Below, piece after piece: positions 8,357 through 18,500 of a stretch of DNA of 42,975 nucleotides. Source of the DNA: Actinospica durhamensis (GTDB taxonomy: Bacteria > Actinomycetota > Actinomycetes > Streptomycetales > Catenulisporaceae); the NCBI RefSeq assembly GCF_018139695.1, contig NZ_JAGSOG010000042.1, positions 1-42,975 of the forward strand. Reading direction: 5' to 3'. The notes under the pieces were generated by a model. That model was given only the letters and a program-made list of their open reading frames with translations. It searched no databases and was not told where the DNA came from. The position numbers and the translations under genes are program-made. Position 1 is the first letter of the stretch; the number at the start of each line of letters is the position of its first letter.

Positions 8357-8383
8357 CCGGTCAAGCGCTCCGGATCGCGGCCG
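8357..8383. repeat. Short direct repeat, copy 2 (end of acyl-CoA synthetase gene)
   Basis: This is the partner of the repeat at 7327-7353, about 1,030 bp apart. It contains the TGA (minus strand) and the last eight or so codons of the ligase gene. Confidence 0.65.
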
Positions 8384-10043
8384 CGGAGTGCAGGTCGAGC
8401 AGGTCCAGGGCCTGCTCGCGCATCTCGACCTTGCGGATCTTGCCGGTGACGGTCATCGGGAAGTGATCCACGAGGTGGACGTAGCGGGGGATCTTGTAGT
8501 GCGCCAGGCGGCCCCGGCAGTACTCGCGCACCTGGTCCGCCGTGAGGGGTTCGGCGTCGGGGCGCATGATGATCCAGGCCATCAGCTCCTCGCCGTACTT
8601 CTCGTCGGGGACGCCGATGACCTGGACGTCGGCGATGTCGGGGTGCTGGTAGAGGAACTCCTCGATCTCGCGCGGATACACGTTCTCGCCGCCGCGGATG
8701 ACCAGGTCCTTGATCCGGCCGACGATGTTGACGTAGCCCTGCGCGTCCATGGTCGCGAGGTCGCCGGTGTGCATCCAGCGGGCGGCGTCGACGGCCTCGG
8801 CGGTGCGGTCCGGCTGGTCCCAGTACCCGAGCATGACCGAGTAGCCGCGGGTGCACAGCTCGCCGGGCTCGCCCCGGCGCACCGGCAGGCCGGTTTCGGG
8901 GGCGACGATCTCGACCTCGAGGTGCGGCATGACGCGTCCGACGGTCTCGGTGCGGCGCTCCAGGCTGTCGTCGCGGCGGGTCATGGTGGACACGGGCGAG
9001 GTCTCGGTCATGCCGTAGCAGATGGCCACCTCGCTCATGTGCATCTTGTCCGCCACCCGCTTCATCACCTCGACCGGGCAGGGCGAGCCCGCCATGATGC
9101 CGGTGCGCAGGCTGGAGAGGTCGAACTCGCCGAACCGGGCGTGGTCGAGCTCTGCGATGAACATGGTGGGCACGCCGTAGAGCGAGGTGCAGCGCTCGGA
9201 CTGCACGGCCGCGAGCGTGGCCTCGGGGTCGAACGCGGGCGCGGGCAGCACCATGCAGGCACCGTGCGAGGTCGCGGCCAGGCAGCCCATCACCATGCCG
9301 AAGCAGTGGTAGAGCGGCACCGGCAGGCACACCCGGTCCGCCTCCGTGTAGCCCACGCCCTCGCCGACGAAGTAGCCGTTGTTCAGGATGTTGTGATGCG
9401 AGAGCGTCGCGCCCTTGGGGAAGCCGGTGGTGCCCGAGGTGTACTGGATGTTGATCGGGTCATCGAAGCCGAGGGTCGCGGCGCGCTCGCGCAGCCGGGC
9501 CGGGTCGGCCGCGCGGCCGGCGGCCACCAGGGCGTCCCAGCCGGGTTCGCCGATGAAGACCAGCTGCTGCGCACGCGGGGACTGCTCCGACTGCCCGAAC
9601 CCGACCTCCGCGAGCATGGCCCGGTAGTCGCTCGTCCGGTGCCGCACGGCGCTGACGATCAGCCGCATCTCCGACTGTGCGATCACGTAGCCGAGCTCGT
9701 GGGTGCGGTAGGCCGGGTTGACGTTGACCAGGATCGCGCCGATCTTCGCGGTCGCGTACTGGGTGAGGACCCACTCGGCGCAGTTCGGCGCCCAGATGCC
9801 GACCCGGTCGCCCTTGCCGATGCCCGCCTCGATCAGCCCGAGCGCCACCTCGTCGACCGCGGCGTCGAACTGCGCGTAGCTCCAGCGCCGGCCCGAGGCG
9901 AGGTCGACCAGCGCCTCCCGGTCCGGGAACCGGGCCGCGGTGCGTTCCAGGTTCTCGCCGATCGTCTCGCCGAGCAGCGCGGTGGCGGACACACCCGAGG
10001 CGTAGGACAACGCTGTTTCACCCATGCCAGGAGAATGCCGCAC
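8361..10043 (-). CDS. AMP-binding acyl-CoA synthetase, medium/long-chain FadD-like
   Basis: This 560-aa ANL-superfamily ligase activates a carboxylic acid as acyl-AMP and then transfers it to CoA. The phosphate-binding loop [11 protein letters not shown] is near residue 201. The A5 motif Tyr-Gly-Met-Thr-Glu-Thr-Ser is near 341, the hinge [12 protein letters not shown] follows, and the adenylation lysine in Thr-Gly-Lys-Ile-Arg-Lys is near 534. Overall it resembles fatty-acyl ligases (Pro-Ala-Tyr-Arg, Tyr-His-Cys-Phe-Gly). The GTG at 10043 is chosen because GGAGG sits 8 nt upstream; ATG at 10025 and GTG at 10061 are alternatives. It is monocistronic as far as seen, and the acyl substrate is not determined. 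Confidence 0.93.
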   Translation of the reverse strand: MRHSPGMGETALSYASGVSATALLGETIGENLERTAARFPDREALVDLASGRRWSYAQFDAAVDEVALGLIEAGIGKGDRVGIWAPNCAEWVLTQYATAKIGAILVNVNPAYRTHELGYVIAQSEMRLIVSAVRHRTSDYRAMLAEVGFGQSEQSPRAQQLVFIGEPGWDALVAAGRAADPARLRERAATLGFDDPINIQYTSGTTGFPKGATLSHHNILNNGYFVGEGVGYTEADRVCLPVPLYHCFGMVMGCLAATSHGACMVLPAPAFDPEATLAAVQSERCTSLYGVPTMFIAELDHARFGEFDLSSLRTGIMAGSPCPVEVMKRVADKMHMSEVAICYGMTETSPVSTMTRRDDSLERRTETVGRVMPHLEVEIVAPETGLPVRRGEPGELCTRGYSVMLGYWDQPDRTAEAVDAARWMHTGDLATMDAQGYVNIVGRIKDLVIRGGENVYPREIEEFLYQHPDIADVQVIGVPDEKYGEELMAWIIMRPDAEPLTADQVREYCRGRLAHYKIPRYVHLVDHFPMTVTGKIRKVEMREQALDLLDLHSAAAIRSA

Positions 10044-10051
10044 CGATCGAG

Positions 10052-10056
10052 CCTCC
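10052..10056 (-). promoter_or_regulatory. Shine-Dalgarno supporting a GTG start
   Basis: Minus-strand GGAGG lies 8 nt before the GTG at 10043. The alternative ATG at 10025 has only CT-rich sequence upstream. Confidence 0.55.
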
Positions 10057-10101
10057 GCCACACCCTCGGCCGGCCTTCGTCGCGGCCGGATCCGGCGCCG
10101 A

Positions 10102-10911
10102 TCAGTCTTCTGCGACCAGGGCGAGGTAGGAGGCGTGCCGGTCGAACATGTCCATGGTGCGGGCGGTGGCCAGATCGGTCCAGGCGACGTCCGAGACCTC
10201 CGCGGCGGCGGGTGTGAGCGGGGCGTCGGCCAGGTAGTCCGGGTCGCCGTCGACGAGCACGACGGTGTTCTCCGTCCAGGCGTGCAGCGTCATGATCGAG
10301 TTGGGGGAGCGCCGGGCCAGCAGGACTTCGGTGCGGGGTTGCGGGATGCCGAGGCCCGTCTCCTCGGCCAGTTCGCGGACCGCGGCGTCCTGCGCGCAGG
10401 CGTCGGTGCGGTCGACGAATCCGCCGGGCAGCGCCCACTTGTCGAGGTCGCGCCGACGCACCAGCAGCACCTCGGGCCGGCCGTGCGTGCGGCGGATGAC
10501 GAGTGCGTCCGCGGTGGCGTTCGGTCCCCAGCGCCAGAAGAACCCGAGGCCGGTGGGCAGCCCGATGCGGGGGTGCGCGAGCAGCAGCCGCCAATCCGGG
10601 TGTATCGGGCGTCCGTGCTGGTCCACGAGGAGGCCGGCCGCGCGCCAGCGGGCGGTCAGGGCCGGGTCGACCTGCTCGCCGTCGGGCCCGGGTACGTCCG
10701 GATCGCTGAGCGCGGCCGGAGCGTCGCGGCGGTTGTGGTGGTCGGTGATGTGCCAGGGCCCGGGCGGAATCCACAGGGTCGTGCCGTCCAGGCGCACGTC
10801 CGGGTGGGACAGGAACAGCCGCGTGGCCGGGTATCCGTGGGCGACGACGAGCTGTGTGGCGAACAGGTCGAGTTCGTCTGAGCTGAGCGGTACGTCGGGC
10901 ACGAGAACCAT
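10102..10911 (-). CDS. Nudix hydrolase with an extra N-terminal half
   Basis: This 269-aa protein has a C-terminal Nudix domain (about residues 130-265) and an N-terminal half of about 125 residues of unknown function. The Nudix helix is visible around residues 163-186. Its second half is canonical (Arg-Glu-Leu-Ala-Glu-Glu-Thr-Gly-Leu). The first half (Gly-Gly-Phe-Val-Asp-Arg-Thr-Asp-Ala) is one residue longer than the usual spacing and has Asp where the first Glu is expected. Nudix enzymes hydrolyse nucleoside diphosphates linked to another moiety; an ADP-ribose or nucleotide-sugar substrate is possible but not shown. The ATG at 10911 has only a weak ribosome site. A 12-bp tandem repeat lies upstream between it and the LysR gene. 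Confidence 0.88.
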   Translation of the reverse strand: MVLVPDVPLSSDELDLFATQLVVAHGYPATRLFLSHPDVRLDGTTLWIPPGPWHITDHHNRRDAPAALSDPDVPGPDGEQVDPALTARWRAAGLLVDQHGRPIHPDWRLLLAHPRIGLPTGLGFFWRWGPNATADALVIRRTHGRPEVLLVRRRDLDKWALPGGFVDRTDACAQDAAVRELAEETGLGIPQPRTEVLLARRSPNSIMTLHAWTENTVVLVDGDPDYLADAPLTPAAAEVSDVAWTDLATARTMDMFDRHASYLALVAED

Positions 10912-10958
10912 GATGCCGTCCCCGCGTGCCGGAGGGCCAATCCGGGCCGGCCCGGGCT

Positions 10959-11006
10959 CTGATCTGTGCCCTGATCCGTGCCCTGATCCGCACCCTGATC
11001 CGTGCC
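10959..11006. repeat. 12-bp tandem repeat, four units
   Basis: Four consecutive 12-bp units start at 10959, 10971, 10983 and 10995. Units 2 and 4 are identical (CTGATCCGTGCC) and units 1 and 3 differ by one or two bases. They fill the space between the LysR stop and the Nudix start. The unit length is a multiple of 3, but no gene reads through. Confidence 0.85.
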
Positions 11007-11008
11007 CG

Positions 11009-11956
11009 TCAGCGTGCTGACCCCTTGGCAGCGGGGCTCGCGGCGGCCACGGCCGCCGTCGCGGCGGGCAGTGCGGTCGAACGCAGGAACTCGGTCAACG
11101 ACTCGATCAGGACCTGCGCGGCCCGGGGCGGCTCCAGGCCTCGGCGCAGCGCCAGCAGGACCGTGCGACGCAGGCCGGGCGTGCTGATCGAGGTCACGGT
11201 GAACCGGCCGCGCACCACCGTGCTCGGCACCACCGCGACCCCGAGCCCGGCCTGGACGAACTCGAGCACCGCGTCCATCTCGCCGCCCTCGATCGCGAAG
11301 GTGGGTTCGAATCCGGCCGCGCGGCAGGCGGCCACGGTGCTCTCGCGCAGGTCGTAGCCGGTCCGGAACATCACCAGCGGCACGCCTTCGAGCTCTGCGA
11401 TGCTCATCCGGGACCGCCGTGTCGGGCCGGGGTCGCCGTGCCGGGAGATGACCACAAGCTCCTCCGTCAGCAGCGGGACGGTGGCGAGCTCCGGATCGTC
11501 GCCCAGGCTCGCGTCGATCACCAGCGCGAGATCCAGCGTGCCCTCGAGCAGCGACTTCTCCAGATCCCGCGACCCGCTCTCGTGCACGACGAGGTCCACG
11601 CCCGGATGGTCGCGGCGGTAGCCGGCCAGCACCGCGGGCAGCAGGCCGGTGCACAGGCTCGGGGTGGCGCCGAGCCGGACCCGGCCGCGGCCGAGCGCGG
11701 CCAGTTCGCGGATCTCGCGGCGCGCGGTCTCGGCGTCGGCGAGCATCCGGCGGGCCACCGGCAGCAGCGTCTCGCCGGCCGCGGTCAGGCCCACCTTGCC
11801 CCGGGCGCGGTGCACCAACTGCGCACCCAGGTCCGTCTCCAGCGCCTTGATCTGCTGGGAGAGCGAGGGCTGGGCCACGTTGGCGAGCTCGGCCGCCCTG
11901 GTGAACGAGCCCTCCTGGGCCACCGCGACGAAGTACGCCAACTGATGCAGCTGCAT
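11009..11956 (-). CDS. LysR-family transcriptional regulator, probable sdh regulator
   Basis: This 315-aa LysR-type protein has a winged helix-turn-helix at residues 1-60 (Phe-Thr-Arg-Ala-Ala-Glu-Leu, Ala-Gln-Pro-Ser-Leu-Ser-Gln-Gln-Ile) and an effector-binding periplasmic-binding-like domain from about residue 90 to 295. The tail is low-complexity Ala-rich. It is divergent from sdhCAB across a 91-bp intergenic region holding one clear T-N11-A dyad, so it most likely controls sdh and itself. The effector is unknown. The ATG at 11956 has no ribosome site, but a minus-strand TAGACT lies 6 nt upstream, consistent with leaderless translation. Confidence 0.92.
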   Translation of the reverse strand: MQLHQLAYFVAVAQEGSFTRAAELANVAQPSLSQQIKALETDLGAQLVHRARGKVGLTAAGETLLPVARRMLADAETARREIRELAALGRGRVRLGATPSLCTGLLPAVLAGYRRDHPGVDLVVHESGSRDLEKSLLEGTLDLALVIDASLGDDPELATVPLLTEELVVISRHGDPGPTRRSRMSIAELEGVPLVMFRTGYDLRESTVAACRAAGFEPTFAIEGGEMDAVLEFVQAGLGVAVVPSTVVRGRFTVTSISTPGLRRTVLLALRRGLEPPRAAQVLIESLTEFLRSTALPAATAAVAAASPAAKGSAR

Positions 11957-11962
11957 GCCGCC

Positions 11963-11968
11963 AGTCTA
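11963..11968 (-). promoter_or_regulatory. -10 box of the LysR gene promoter
   Basis: On the minus strand TAGACT lies 6 nt before the ATG at 11956. With a 17-bp spacer its -35 region would fall at 11986-11991, inside the LysR dyad, which predicts autorepression. Confidence 0.45.
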
Positions 11969-11974
11969 GGCCAT

Positions 11975-11991
11975 CATAGGCAGAGCCTATG
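11975..11991. promoter_or_regulatory. LysR-type operator between lysR and sdhCAB
   Basis: CATAGG-CAGAG-CCTATG is a perfect 6-5-6 dyad containing the classical LysR T-N11-A arrangement (T11977 to A11989). Its centre at 11983 is 65 bp upstream of the predicted sdh transcription start at about 12048, the standard site for LysR activators. Confidence 0.75.
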
Positions 11992-12012
11992 GAAATGAGA
12001 GAATCCATCTCT

Positions 12013-12041
12013 TTGACCTCTGCTGGGGCGCGTCCTACCGT
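12013..12041 (+). promoter_or_regulatory. sdhCAB promoter, probably leaderless
   Basis: A -35 box TTGACC (12013-12018), a 17-bp spacer and a -10 box TACCGT (12036-12041) place transcription start at about 12047-12049. This coincides with the GTG start of sdhC at 12048. No Shine-Dalgarno precedes that GTG. Confidence 0.65.
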
Positions 12042-12047
12042 GACGGG

Positions 12048-12761
12048 GTGGCTATCGACATCCGGGTGCGTCCCGCCGAGCTGACCGCGGTCCAGACCGT
12101 ATGGCGCTCCACGATCGGCAAGAAGGCCGTCATGGCGGTCACCGGGCTGCTCATGGTGGCGTTCCTGCTGGCGCACATGCTCGGCAACCTCAAGATCTTC
12201 TTCGGGCCGCACGACTTCGACGGCTACGCGGCCTGGCTGCGCACCATCGGCGAGCCGGTGCTGCACGGTGCCTGGTTCCTGTGGATCCTGCGCGCGGTGC
12301 TGCTGGTCGCGCTGGTGGCGCACGTCACCTGCGCCGTCCAGCTCTCCCGGCGCGACCGGGCCGCCCGACCCACCCGCTACGCGCACGGCCAACGGGCCAG
12401 GGCGAGCTTCGCCACCCGCACGATGCGCTGGGGCGGAGTGGCCCTCGGGCTCTTCCTGATCTGGCACATCCTCGACCTGACCGTCGGGGTGGCCAACCCG
12501 GACTTCGACAAGAACGGCCCGTACCACAACGTGGTCGCCGACTTCCAGGTCTGGTGGATCAACCTGATCTACGTCGTCGGGGTGCTGATGGTCGGCCTGC
12601 ACGTCAACCACGGCTTCTGGAGCGCCGCGCAGACCCTCGGCCTGCGCCGGCGGCGCGGCCGCGATCTGACGCTGCGGGTCGTGGGCAGCGCGCTGGCCGC
12701 CGCGATCACCCTCGGATTCCTCGCCGTCCCCATCGGCGTCATGACAGGTCTGGTGCGTTGA
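12048..12761 (+). CDS. sdhC: Succinate dehydrogenase cytochrome b subunit, five-span di-haem type
   Basis: This 237-aa integral membrane subunit anchors the succinate:menaquinone oxidoreductase and carries haem. Five membrane segments are visible, with candidate haem-ligand or conserved histidines at 43, 73, 92, 140 and 185/188. This matches the single-subunit, Bacillus-type anchor; no SdhD is encoded. The GTG at 12048 lacks a ribosome site and coincides with the predicted transcription start, so the operon mRNA is probably leaderless. The stop at 12761 is one base before the sdhA ATG. It is the first gene of sdhCAB and divergent from the LysR regulator. Confidence 0.94.
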   Translation: MAIDIRVRPAELTAVQTVWRSTIGKKAVMAVTGLLMVAFLLAHMLGNLKIFFGPHDFDGYAAWLRTIGEPVLHGAWFLWILRAVLLVALVAHVTCAVQLSRRDRAARPTRYAHGQRARASFATRTMRWGGVALGLFLIWHILDLTVGVANPDFDKNGPYHNVVADFQVWWINLIYVVGVLMVGLHVNHGFWSAAQTLGLRRRRGRDLTLRVVGSALAAAITLGFLAVPIGVMTGLVR

Positions 12762-12762
12762 G

Positions 12763-14699
<1,937 letters not shown>

Positions 14700-14703
<4 letters not shown>

Positions 14704-15440
14704 AGATCACGGTTCGGATCTGGCGGCAGGCCGGTCCGCAGGAGCAGGGCGCGCTGGTCGCCTACGACCTCGACGAGGTCAGCCCGGACATGTCCTTCCT
14801 GGAGATGCTCGACGTCCTCAACGAGCGGCTGATCCTGGGCGGGCAGGAGCCGGTCGCCTTCGACCACGACTGCCGCGAGGGCATCTGCGGCGCCTGCAGC
14901 ACGGTCATCAACGGCCGTCCGCACGGCCCGGAGCAGACCACGACCTGCCAGCTGCACATGCGCAGCTTCTCCGACGGGGACGTCATCGACGTCGAACCCT
15001 GGCGCTCGCGGGCCTTCCCGGTGATCAAGGACCTGGTGGTGGACCGGGCCGCGCTGGACCGGATCGTGCAGGCCGGCGGCTACATCACCGCCCCCACCGG
15101 CACCGCCCCGGACGCACACGCCACCCCCGTGCCCAAGCCCGCGGCCGACACCGCCTTCGAGAACGCGACCTGCATCGGCTGCGGGGCCTGCGTGGCCGCG
15201 TGCCCGAACGGCTCGGCGATGCTCTTCACCAGCGCCAAGGCCGCCCACCTCAATGCCCTGCCGCAGGGGCAGCCCGAGCGCGAGTCCCGGGTGCTGAACA
15301 TGGTCGCCGCCATGGACGCCGAGGGCTTCGGCGGCTGCACGAACACCGGCGAGTGCGTTGGCTCCTGCCCCAAGGGCATCCCGTTCCAGAGCATCGTCGA
15401 CCTCAACCGCGACTTCCTGCGGGCCGCCCGGCGCAGGTGA
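14700..15440 (+). CDS. sdhB: Succinate dehydrogenase iron-sulfur subunit
   Basis: This 246-aa subunit relays electrons from FAD to the quinone site through three Fe-S clusters. The [2Fe-2S] ligands are Cys58, Cys63 and Cys66 plus a later Cys near residue 83. The C-terminal ferredoxin-like domain holds Cys-Ile-Gly-Cys-Gly-Ala-Cys near residue 158 and a second group near 210-220 (Gly-Gly-Cys-Thr-Asn-Thr-Gly-Glu-Cys, then Ser-Cys-Pro). Its ATG overlaps the sdhA stop. The last few codons and the sequence after the stop form a 16-bp near-perfect direct repeat. Confidence 0.96.
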
Positions 15441-15466
15441 CGTCGCCTGCCGCAGGTGGCGTCGCC
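15432..15466. repeat. 16-bp direct repeat spanning the sdhB stop
   Basis: CGCAGGTGACGTCGCC (15432-15447) is repeated at 15451-15466 with one change. It straddles the stop codon and leaves 36 bp between sdhB and the convergent membrane protein. Partial dyads within it (GCAGG/CCTGC) could act as a weak terminator. Confidence 0.7.
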
Positions 15467-15476
15467 CGCGGCCGGT

Positions 15477-16448
15477 TCACCAGCCCCGGTTGCTGAACTT
15501 GCCGACGCGGGCGATCTCGTCGTCGTCGGCCTGGTGCACGGTGGCCAGGAGCGCGGGCAGGGCGGACCCGGGCAGCGGCTCGTTCGAATCCGGGTCGACG
15601 CTGAGGGCGACGAAGTAGCCGTGGTAGTCCTCGACGTCGATGACCGCCCCGTCATCGAGCACGTTCGCGATCGACCAGAGGTTCGGTGCGAGGCGGCTGC
15701 ACTGCCCCGGCGCGGGCGAGCCGGACCCGACCGTCTTGCTCACCAGCGGCCCGATGACGGCGCAGGGGGTGGCCGAGGTGGCCCTGAACACGAACAGGTC
15801 GAGATCGTCAGGGCTGTAGTCCGGGGCGCCGAAAGCGGGCGGGCCGCCGGCCGAGTCGTAGGGCATCCAGATCACCGCGCCCGAACGGATGTACCCCTGG
15901 GCGGGCCGGCCGGGTGGGGCGTCGATCGCGAGGTACATCGAAGACGGCTCCCCGAGCTCGTAGCGCACCTGCTGGGCCAGCACGTGTCGCATGCCGATGA
16001 GCGTGGGCGGCCACAGCAACGCGATCACGGCCAGCGCGGCCCACGCCGCGCTGGCCTCGGCGGCCGTCGGCCGGGACCGGGTCAGCCGCGCCACCAGGGG
16101 ATACGGCGCGCAGCAGATCAGGAAGCGAAGCAGGACGCTCGGCTCCCAAGGCCCTCCGCCGGCCGACAGGGTGAGCGCACGCGGAAGGACGAACAGCGCG
16201 CTCCCGCCGATAAGCAGGGCCGCCACCCGGACCGCGGTCTCGCCGCGCGACCAGGCCTGGTGCTGGCACGTGATCCAGACGAGCAGCACGTACACAAGGA
16301 GCAGCACCGGCACGGCGCCGTAGGCGGAGCGGCCCGGATGCCCGTGGTTGACCCCGACGGACAGCGCCATGCCGGCGACGGGCCCGAACGTGAGGCTGTC
16401 GACGAGCCAGGAACGTGCCGCCCGGCGTTGATCTTCGACCTCTGGCAT
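15477..16448 (-). CDS. Membrane protein with a C-terminal soluble domain, unknown function
   Basis: This 323-aa hypothetical protein has about five hydrophobic segments in residues 20-175, separated by basic loops. A C-terminal soluble region of about 145 residues follows, rich in Pro, Asp and Tyr. It contains two cysteines (Thr-Pro-Cys-Ala-Val and Gly-Gln-Cys-Ser-Arg) that could form a disulfide if exported. The start has GGGAGG upstream at a long 10-nt spacing. I do not recognise a family. It is convergent with sdhB and divergent from the Ppx/GppA gene. Confidence 0.72.
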   Translation of the reverse strand: MPEVEDQRRAARSWLVDSLTFGPVAGMALSVGVNHGHPGRSAYGAVPVLLLVYVLLVWITCQHQAWSRGETAVRVAALLIGGSALFVLPRALTLSAGGGPWEPSVLLRFLICCAPYPLVARLTRSRPTAAEASAAWAALAVIALLWPPTLIGMRHVLAQQVRYELGEPSSMYLAIDAPPGRPAQGYIRSGAVIWMPYDSAGGPPAFGAPDYSPDDLDLFVFRATSATPCAVIGPLVSKTVGSGSPAPGQCSRLAPNLWSIANVLDDGAVIDVEDYHGYFVALSVDPDSNEPLPGSALPALLATVHQADDDEIARVGKFSNRGW

Positions 16449-16601
16449 ACGGCGTGTACCTCCCGACCGACAGGACGCGCGCGGTGCCGGGGCGGGTTGC
16501 CGGGCCCCGGCCGGGGCGCGCGGCGAGCTCCGCCGAACGTCACAGGGCTCGATTTTCGGCCGTTTCCGGAGCCTGAGTGCCTATCCTTGAGGTCGTTCCA
16601 C

Positions 16602-16607
16602 TAAATT
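16602..16607 (+). promoter_or_regulatory. -10 box of a possible leaderless promoter (Ppx/GppA gene)
   Basis: TAAATT lies 7 nt before the ATG at 16615 in an unusually A/T-rich patch. There is no Shine-Dalgarno and no clear -35 box. Confidence 0.4.
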
Positions 16608-16614
16608 AGACAGA

Positions 16615-17637
16615 ATGCGTCTAGGAATCCTCGACGTCGGTTCGCAGGGCGCACATCTCGATGTGCTCCGGCTCCGGCCCGAACGCCCGGTGAAGCTGTT
16701 GGCCGTGGTCAAGCGCCCGACCGGGCTGGCCGCTGCCCTGGGCCCGGACGGCACGATCGCGCCGGACGGGGTCGAGCGCCTGGTCGCGGCGATCGGCAGC
16801 TCGGTGCGCGCCGCGCGGCGGTCCGGGCTGCACGAGGTGCTGGCCTTCGGCACCTCCTCCATCCGCGACGCGCCGAACCGCGAGGCCGTGATCGCGCGCG
16901 TGGCCGAGACCTGCGGGCTCCGGCTTGGCTTCCTGTCCGGCGAGGTCGACGCGCAGCTGACCTACCGCGGCGCCTGCGAGTGGGCCGGGCCTTCGATCCA
17001 GGGGCTGTTCGTCGCCGACATCGGCGGCGGCACGCTCGAGCTGGCCGCGGGCGACGCCCAGGGTCCGCGCTGGGCCGTCTCGCTCCCGCTCGGCGCCGGA
17101 CTGCTCACCCGTACCCGGCTGCCGGGCGATCCGCCCAAGCCGCAGCACGTCGAACGCCTGCGGGTGCGCCTGGCCGGGGAGCTGGCCGCGGTCGCCGGGG
17201 ACAAGCGCGCGCAGGTGCCCGCGGGCGCCCAGGTGCTGGCCACCTCCAAGACCCTGGCCCAGTTGGCGGCGCTGACCGGCGGGAGCGACGACGCCGGGCT
17301 CCCCGCGATCACCCGCCGGGCCCTGCGCAAGTACATCCCGCGGCTGGCCGGGATGTGCTGGGCCGAGCGGGCCCGGCTGGACGGCGTCTCGGTCGGCCGG
17401 GCCCCGCAGATCCTGGCCGGGGCGGTGCTGGCCGAGGCGGTGATGAACGCGTTCGGAATCAGTACCCTCACGGTGTGCCCGTGGGCGCTGCGCGAGGGCA
17501 TCGCGCTGACCTACCGGCTGCACCTCGACGCGGACCACGGCGACCGGGTCGCGCGCGTGGCCCTCGGCCGGCCCCGGGTCGCGCGCCTGATCGACGCCCT
17601 CGACGCGCTGCACACGCCGCTGGAACGGGTGCACTGA
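16615..17637 (+). CDS. Ppx/GppA-family phosphatase
   Basis: This 340-aa protein has the acetate/sugar kinase-Hsc70-actin fold of exopolyphosphatase/guanosine pentaphosphate phosphatase. Motifs seen are an N-terminal Leu-Asp-Val-Gly-Ser, a Thr-Ser-Ser-Ile-Arg-Asp-Ala-Pro-Asn segment near residue 82, Leu-Ser-Gly-Glu-Val-Asp-Ala (family Ser-Gly-x-Glu-Glu-Ala) near 109, and the phosphate-binding Asp-Ile-Gly-Gly-Gly-Thr-Leu-Glu near 136. The short, single-module length matches the second Ppx-like paralogue common in actinomycetes. The usual Ser-Asn-Thr after the first motif is replaced by Ser-Gln-Gly. It is expected to hydrolyse polyphosphate or (p)ppGpp-type nucleotides; which one is not visible. 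It is convergent with the GDT1 gene. Confidence 0.88.
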   Translation: MRLGILDVGSQGAHLDVLRLRPERPVKLLAVVKRPTGLAAALGPDGTIAPDGVERLVAAIGSSVRAARRSGLHEVLAFGTSSIRDAPNREAVIARVAETCGLRLGFLSGEVDAQLTYRGACEWAGPSIQGLFVADIGGGTLELAAGDAQGPRWAVSLPLGAGLLTRTRLPGDPPKPQHVERLRVRLAGELAAVAGDKRAQVPAGAQVLATSKTLAQLAALTGGSDDAGLPAITRRALRKYIPRLAGMCWAERARLDGVSVGRAPQILAGAVLAEAVMNAFGISTLTVCPWALREGIALTYRLHLDADHGDRVARVALGRPRVARLIDALDALHTPLERVH

Positions 17638-17641
17638 GCTT

Positions 17642-17679
17642 CGCGCGACCGGGCCGAGTCGGGCCGAGCCGGTCGCGCG
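17642..17679. terminator. Bidirectional terminator between Ppx/GppA and GDT1 genes
   Basis: An 11-bp perfect stem (CGCGCGACCGG with its complement at 17669-17679) encloses a 16-nt loop, placed 4 nt after both convergent stops. It has no T-run, as is common in actinomycetes. Confidence 0.7.
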
Positions 17680-17683
17680 GGCC

Positions 17684-18274
17684 TCAGCCGCGGATCGCCT
17701 CGACCAGGCTCAGCCCGGCCAGCAGCAGCATCAGCACGCCGCACACGCGGGTGATCACCGTCATCGGCACCAGCTTGAGCAGGCCGCGCCCGCCCACGAT
17801 GGCGAGGCCGGCCACCGCCCACAGGCCGGCCACCGCGCCGATGCCGACGGCGATCGGGTCGTGGTAGCGCGCGGCCAGGTTCGCGGTCAGGATCTGGGTC
17901 AGGTCGCCGAACTCGGCCACCAGGATCACGCCGAACGCGGTGGCTGCCACGCGCGTGAAGGTCGGCGCCGCGCCGTCCTTGAGGTCGATGTGCTCCTCCT
18001 CTTCCTCGCCGTGCCGCCCGCGCAGCATCAGCACCGCGCCGAGCAGGAAGAGCGCCGCGACCACGCTCTGCAGCAGCCGGTGCGGGAGCAGGGTGAGCAG
18101 GCTGCCCGCGGCGATCGCGAGGACGACGTGCACCACGAACGCGCCGGCCGCGCCGGTGAACACGTACGAGGGCCGGTAGCGGGTGCCGAGCACCAGGCTG
18201 GCCAGGGCCGTCTTGTCCGGCAGTTCGGCCAGGAAGACCAGGCCGAAGACGGTGGCGATCAGAGCGAGGCTCAC
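17684..18274 (-). CDS. TMEM165/GDT1-family cation transporter
   Basis: This 196-aa membrane protein has six spans in two homologous halves. Each half carries the family signature: Glu-Leu-Pro-Asp-Lys-Thr near residue 17 and Glu-Phe-Gly-Asp-Leu-Thr-Gln near residue 122. A charged cytoplasmic loop with five consecutive glutamates separates the halves. Family members move Mn2+ or Ca2+ and several bacterial ones are manganese exporters. The upstream Mn-type riboswitch makes manganese export the likely job. The GTG start at 18274 has GAAGGA 9 nt upstream. Confidence 0.93.
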   Translation of the reverse strand: MSLALIATVFGLVFLAELPDKTALASLVLGTRYRPSYVFTGAAGAFVVHVVLAIAAGSLLTLLPHRLLQSVVAALFLLGAVLMLRGRHGEEEEEHIDLKDGAAPTFTRVAATAFGVILVAEFGDLTQILTANLAARYHDPIAVGIGAVAGLWAVAGLAIVGGRGLLKLVPMTVITRVCGVLMLLLAGLSLVEAIRG

Positions 18275-18361
18275 GAGGGGGTTTCCTTCGGGGGCGGGCC
18301 GTACCGGACCGGCCCGCGAACAGGGGACGCCTCGGCACGGCAGCGGTCAAGGGCGCTGCGT

Positions 18362-18474
18362 GGTGCCGAAGGTCTCGCCCAGCGCCTCACGGCGCCCCCG
18401 GGGGCCGGGCCTCGCCCGAGGGCGGTTGGCCAGTATGTCGACGTCCCGGCGCGGGGCTACTCCCCTTCGCTCCC
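18362..18474 (-). promoter_or_regulatory. yybP-ykoY (manganese) riboswitch
   Basis: On the minus strand the leader contains the conserved loop GGGGAGTAGC (18456-18465), a downstream GGGACGTCGACATACTGG segment, and a GGCGAGACC loop (18371-18379). A P1 helix CGAAGG/CCTTCG brings the two loops together. This is the pattern of the yybP-ykoY Mn2+ aptamer, known to precede GDT1/UPF0016-type transporters. About 90 nt of expression platform follow, including a GC-rich hairpin upstream of the ribosome site. Confidence 0.88.
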
Positions 18475-18477
18475 GCG

Positions 18478-18483
18478 ATCGTA
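18478..18483 (-). promoter_or_regulatory. -10 box for the riboswitch transcript
   Basis: Minus-strand TACGAT lies 13 nt before the conserved aptamer loop, so transcription would start at the base of the P1 helix. No consensus -35 is seen; instead three copies of a 10-bp repeat lie immediately upstream. Confidence 0.45.
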
Positions 18484-18500
18484 GCAGCAGCGCCGGATCG

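Noticed and set aside
10959-11006. Tandem repeat considered as a CRISPR or VNTR-coded peptide
   Set aside because: Units are contiguous without spacers, so it is not CRISPR, and no reading frame with a gene passes through.
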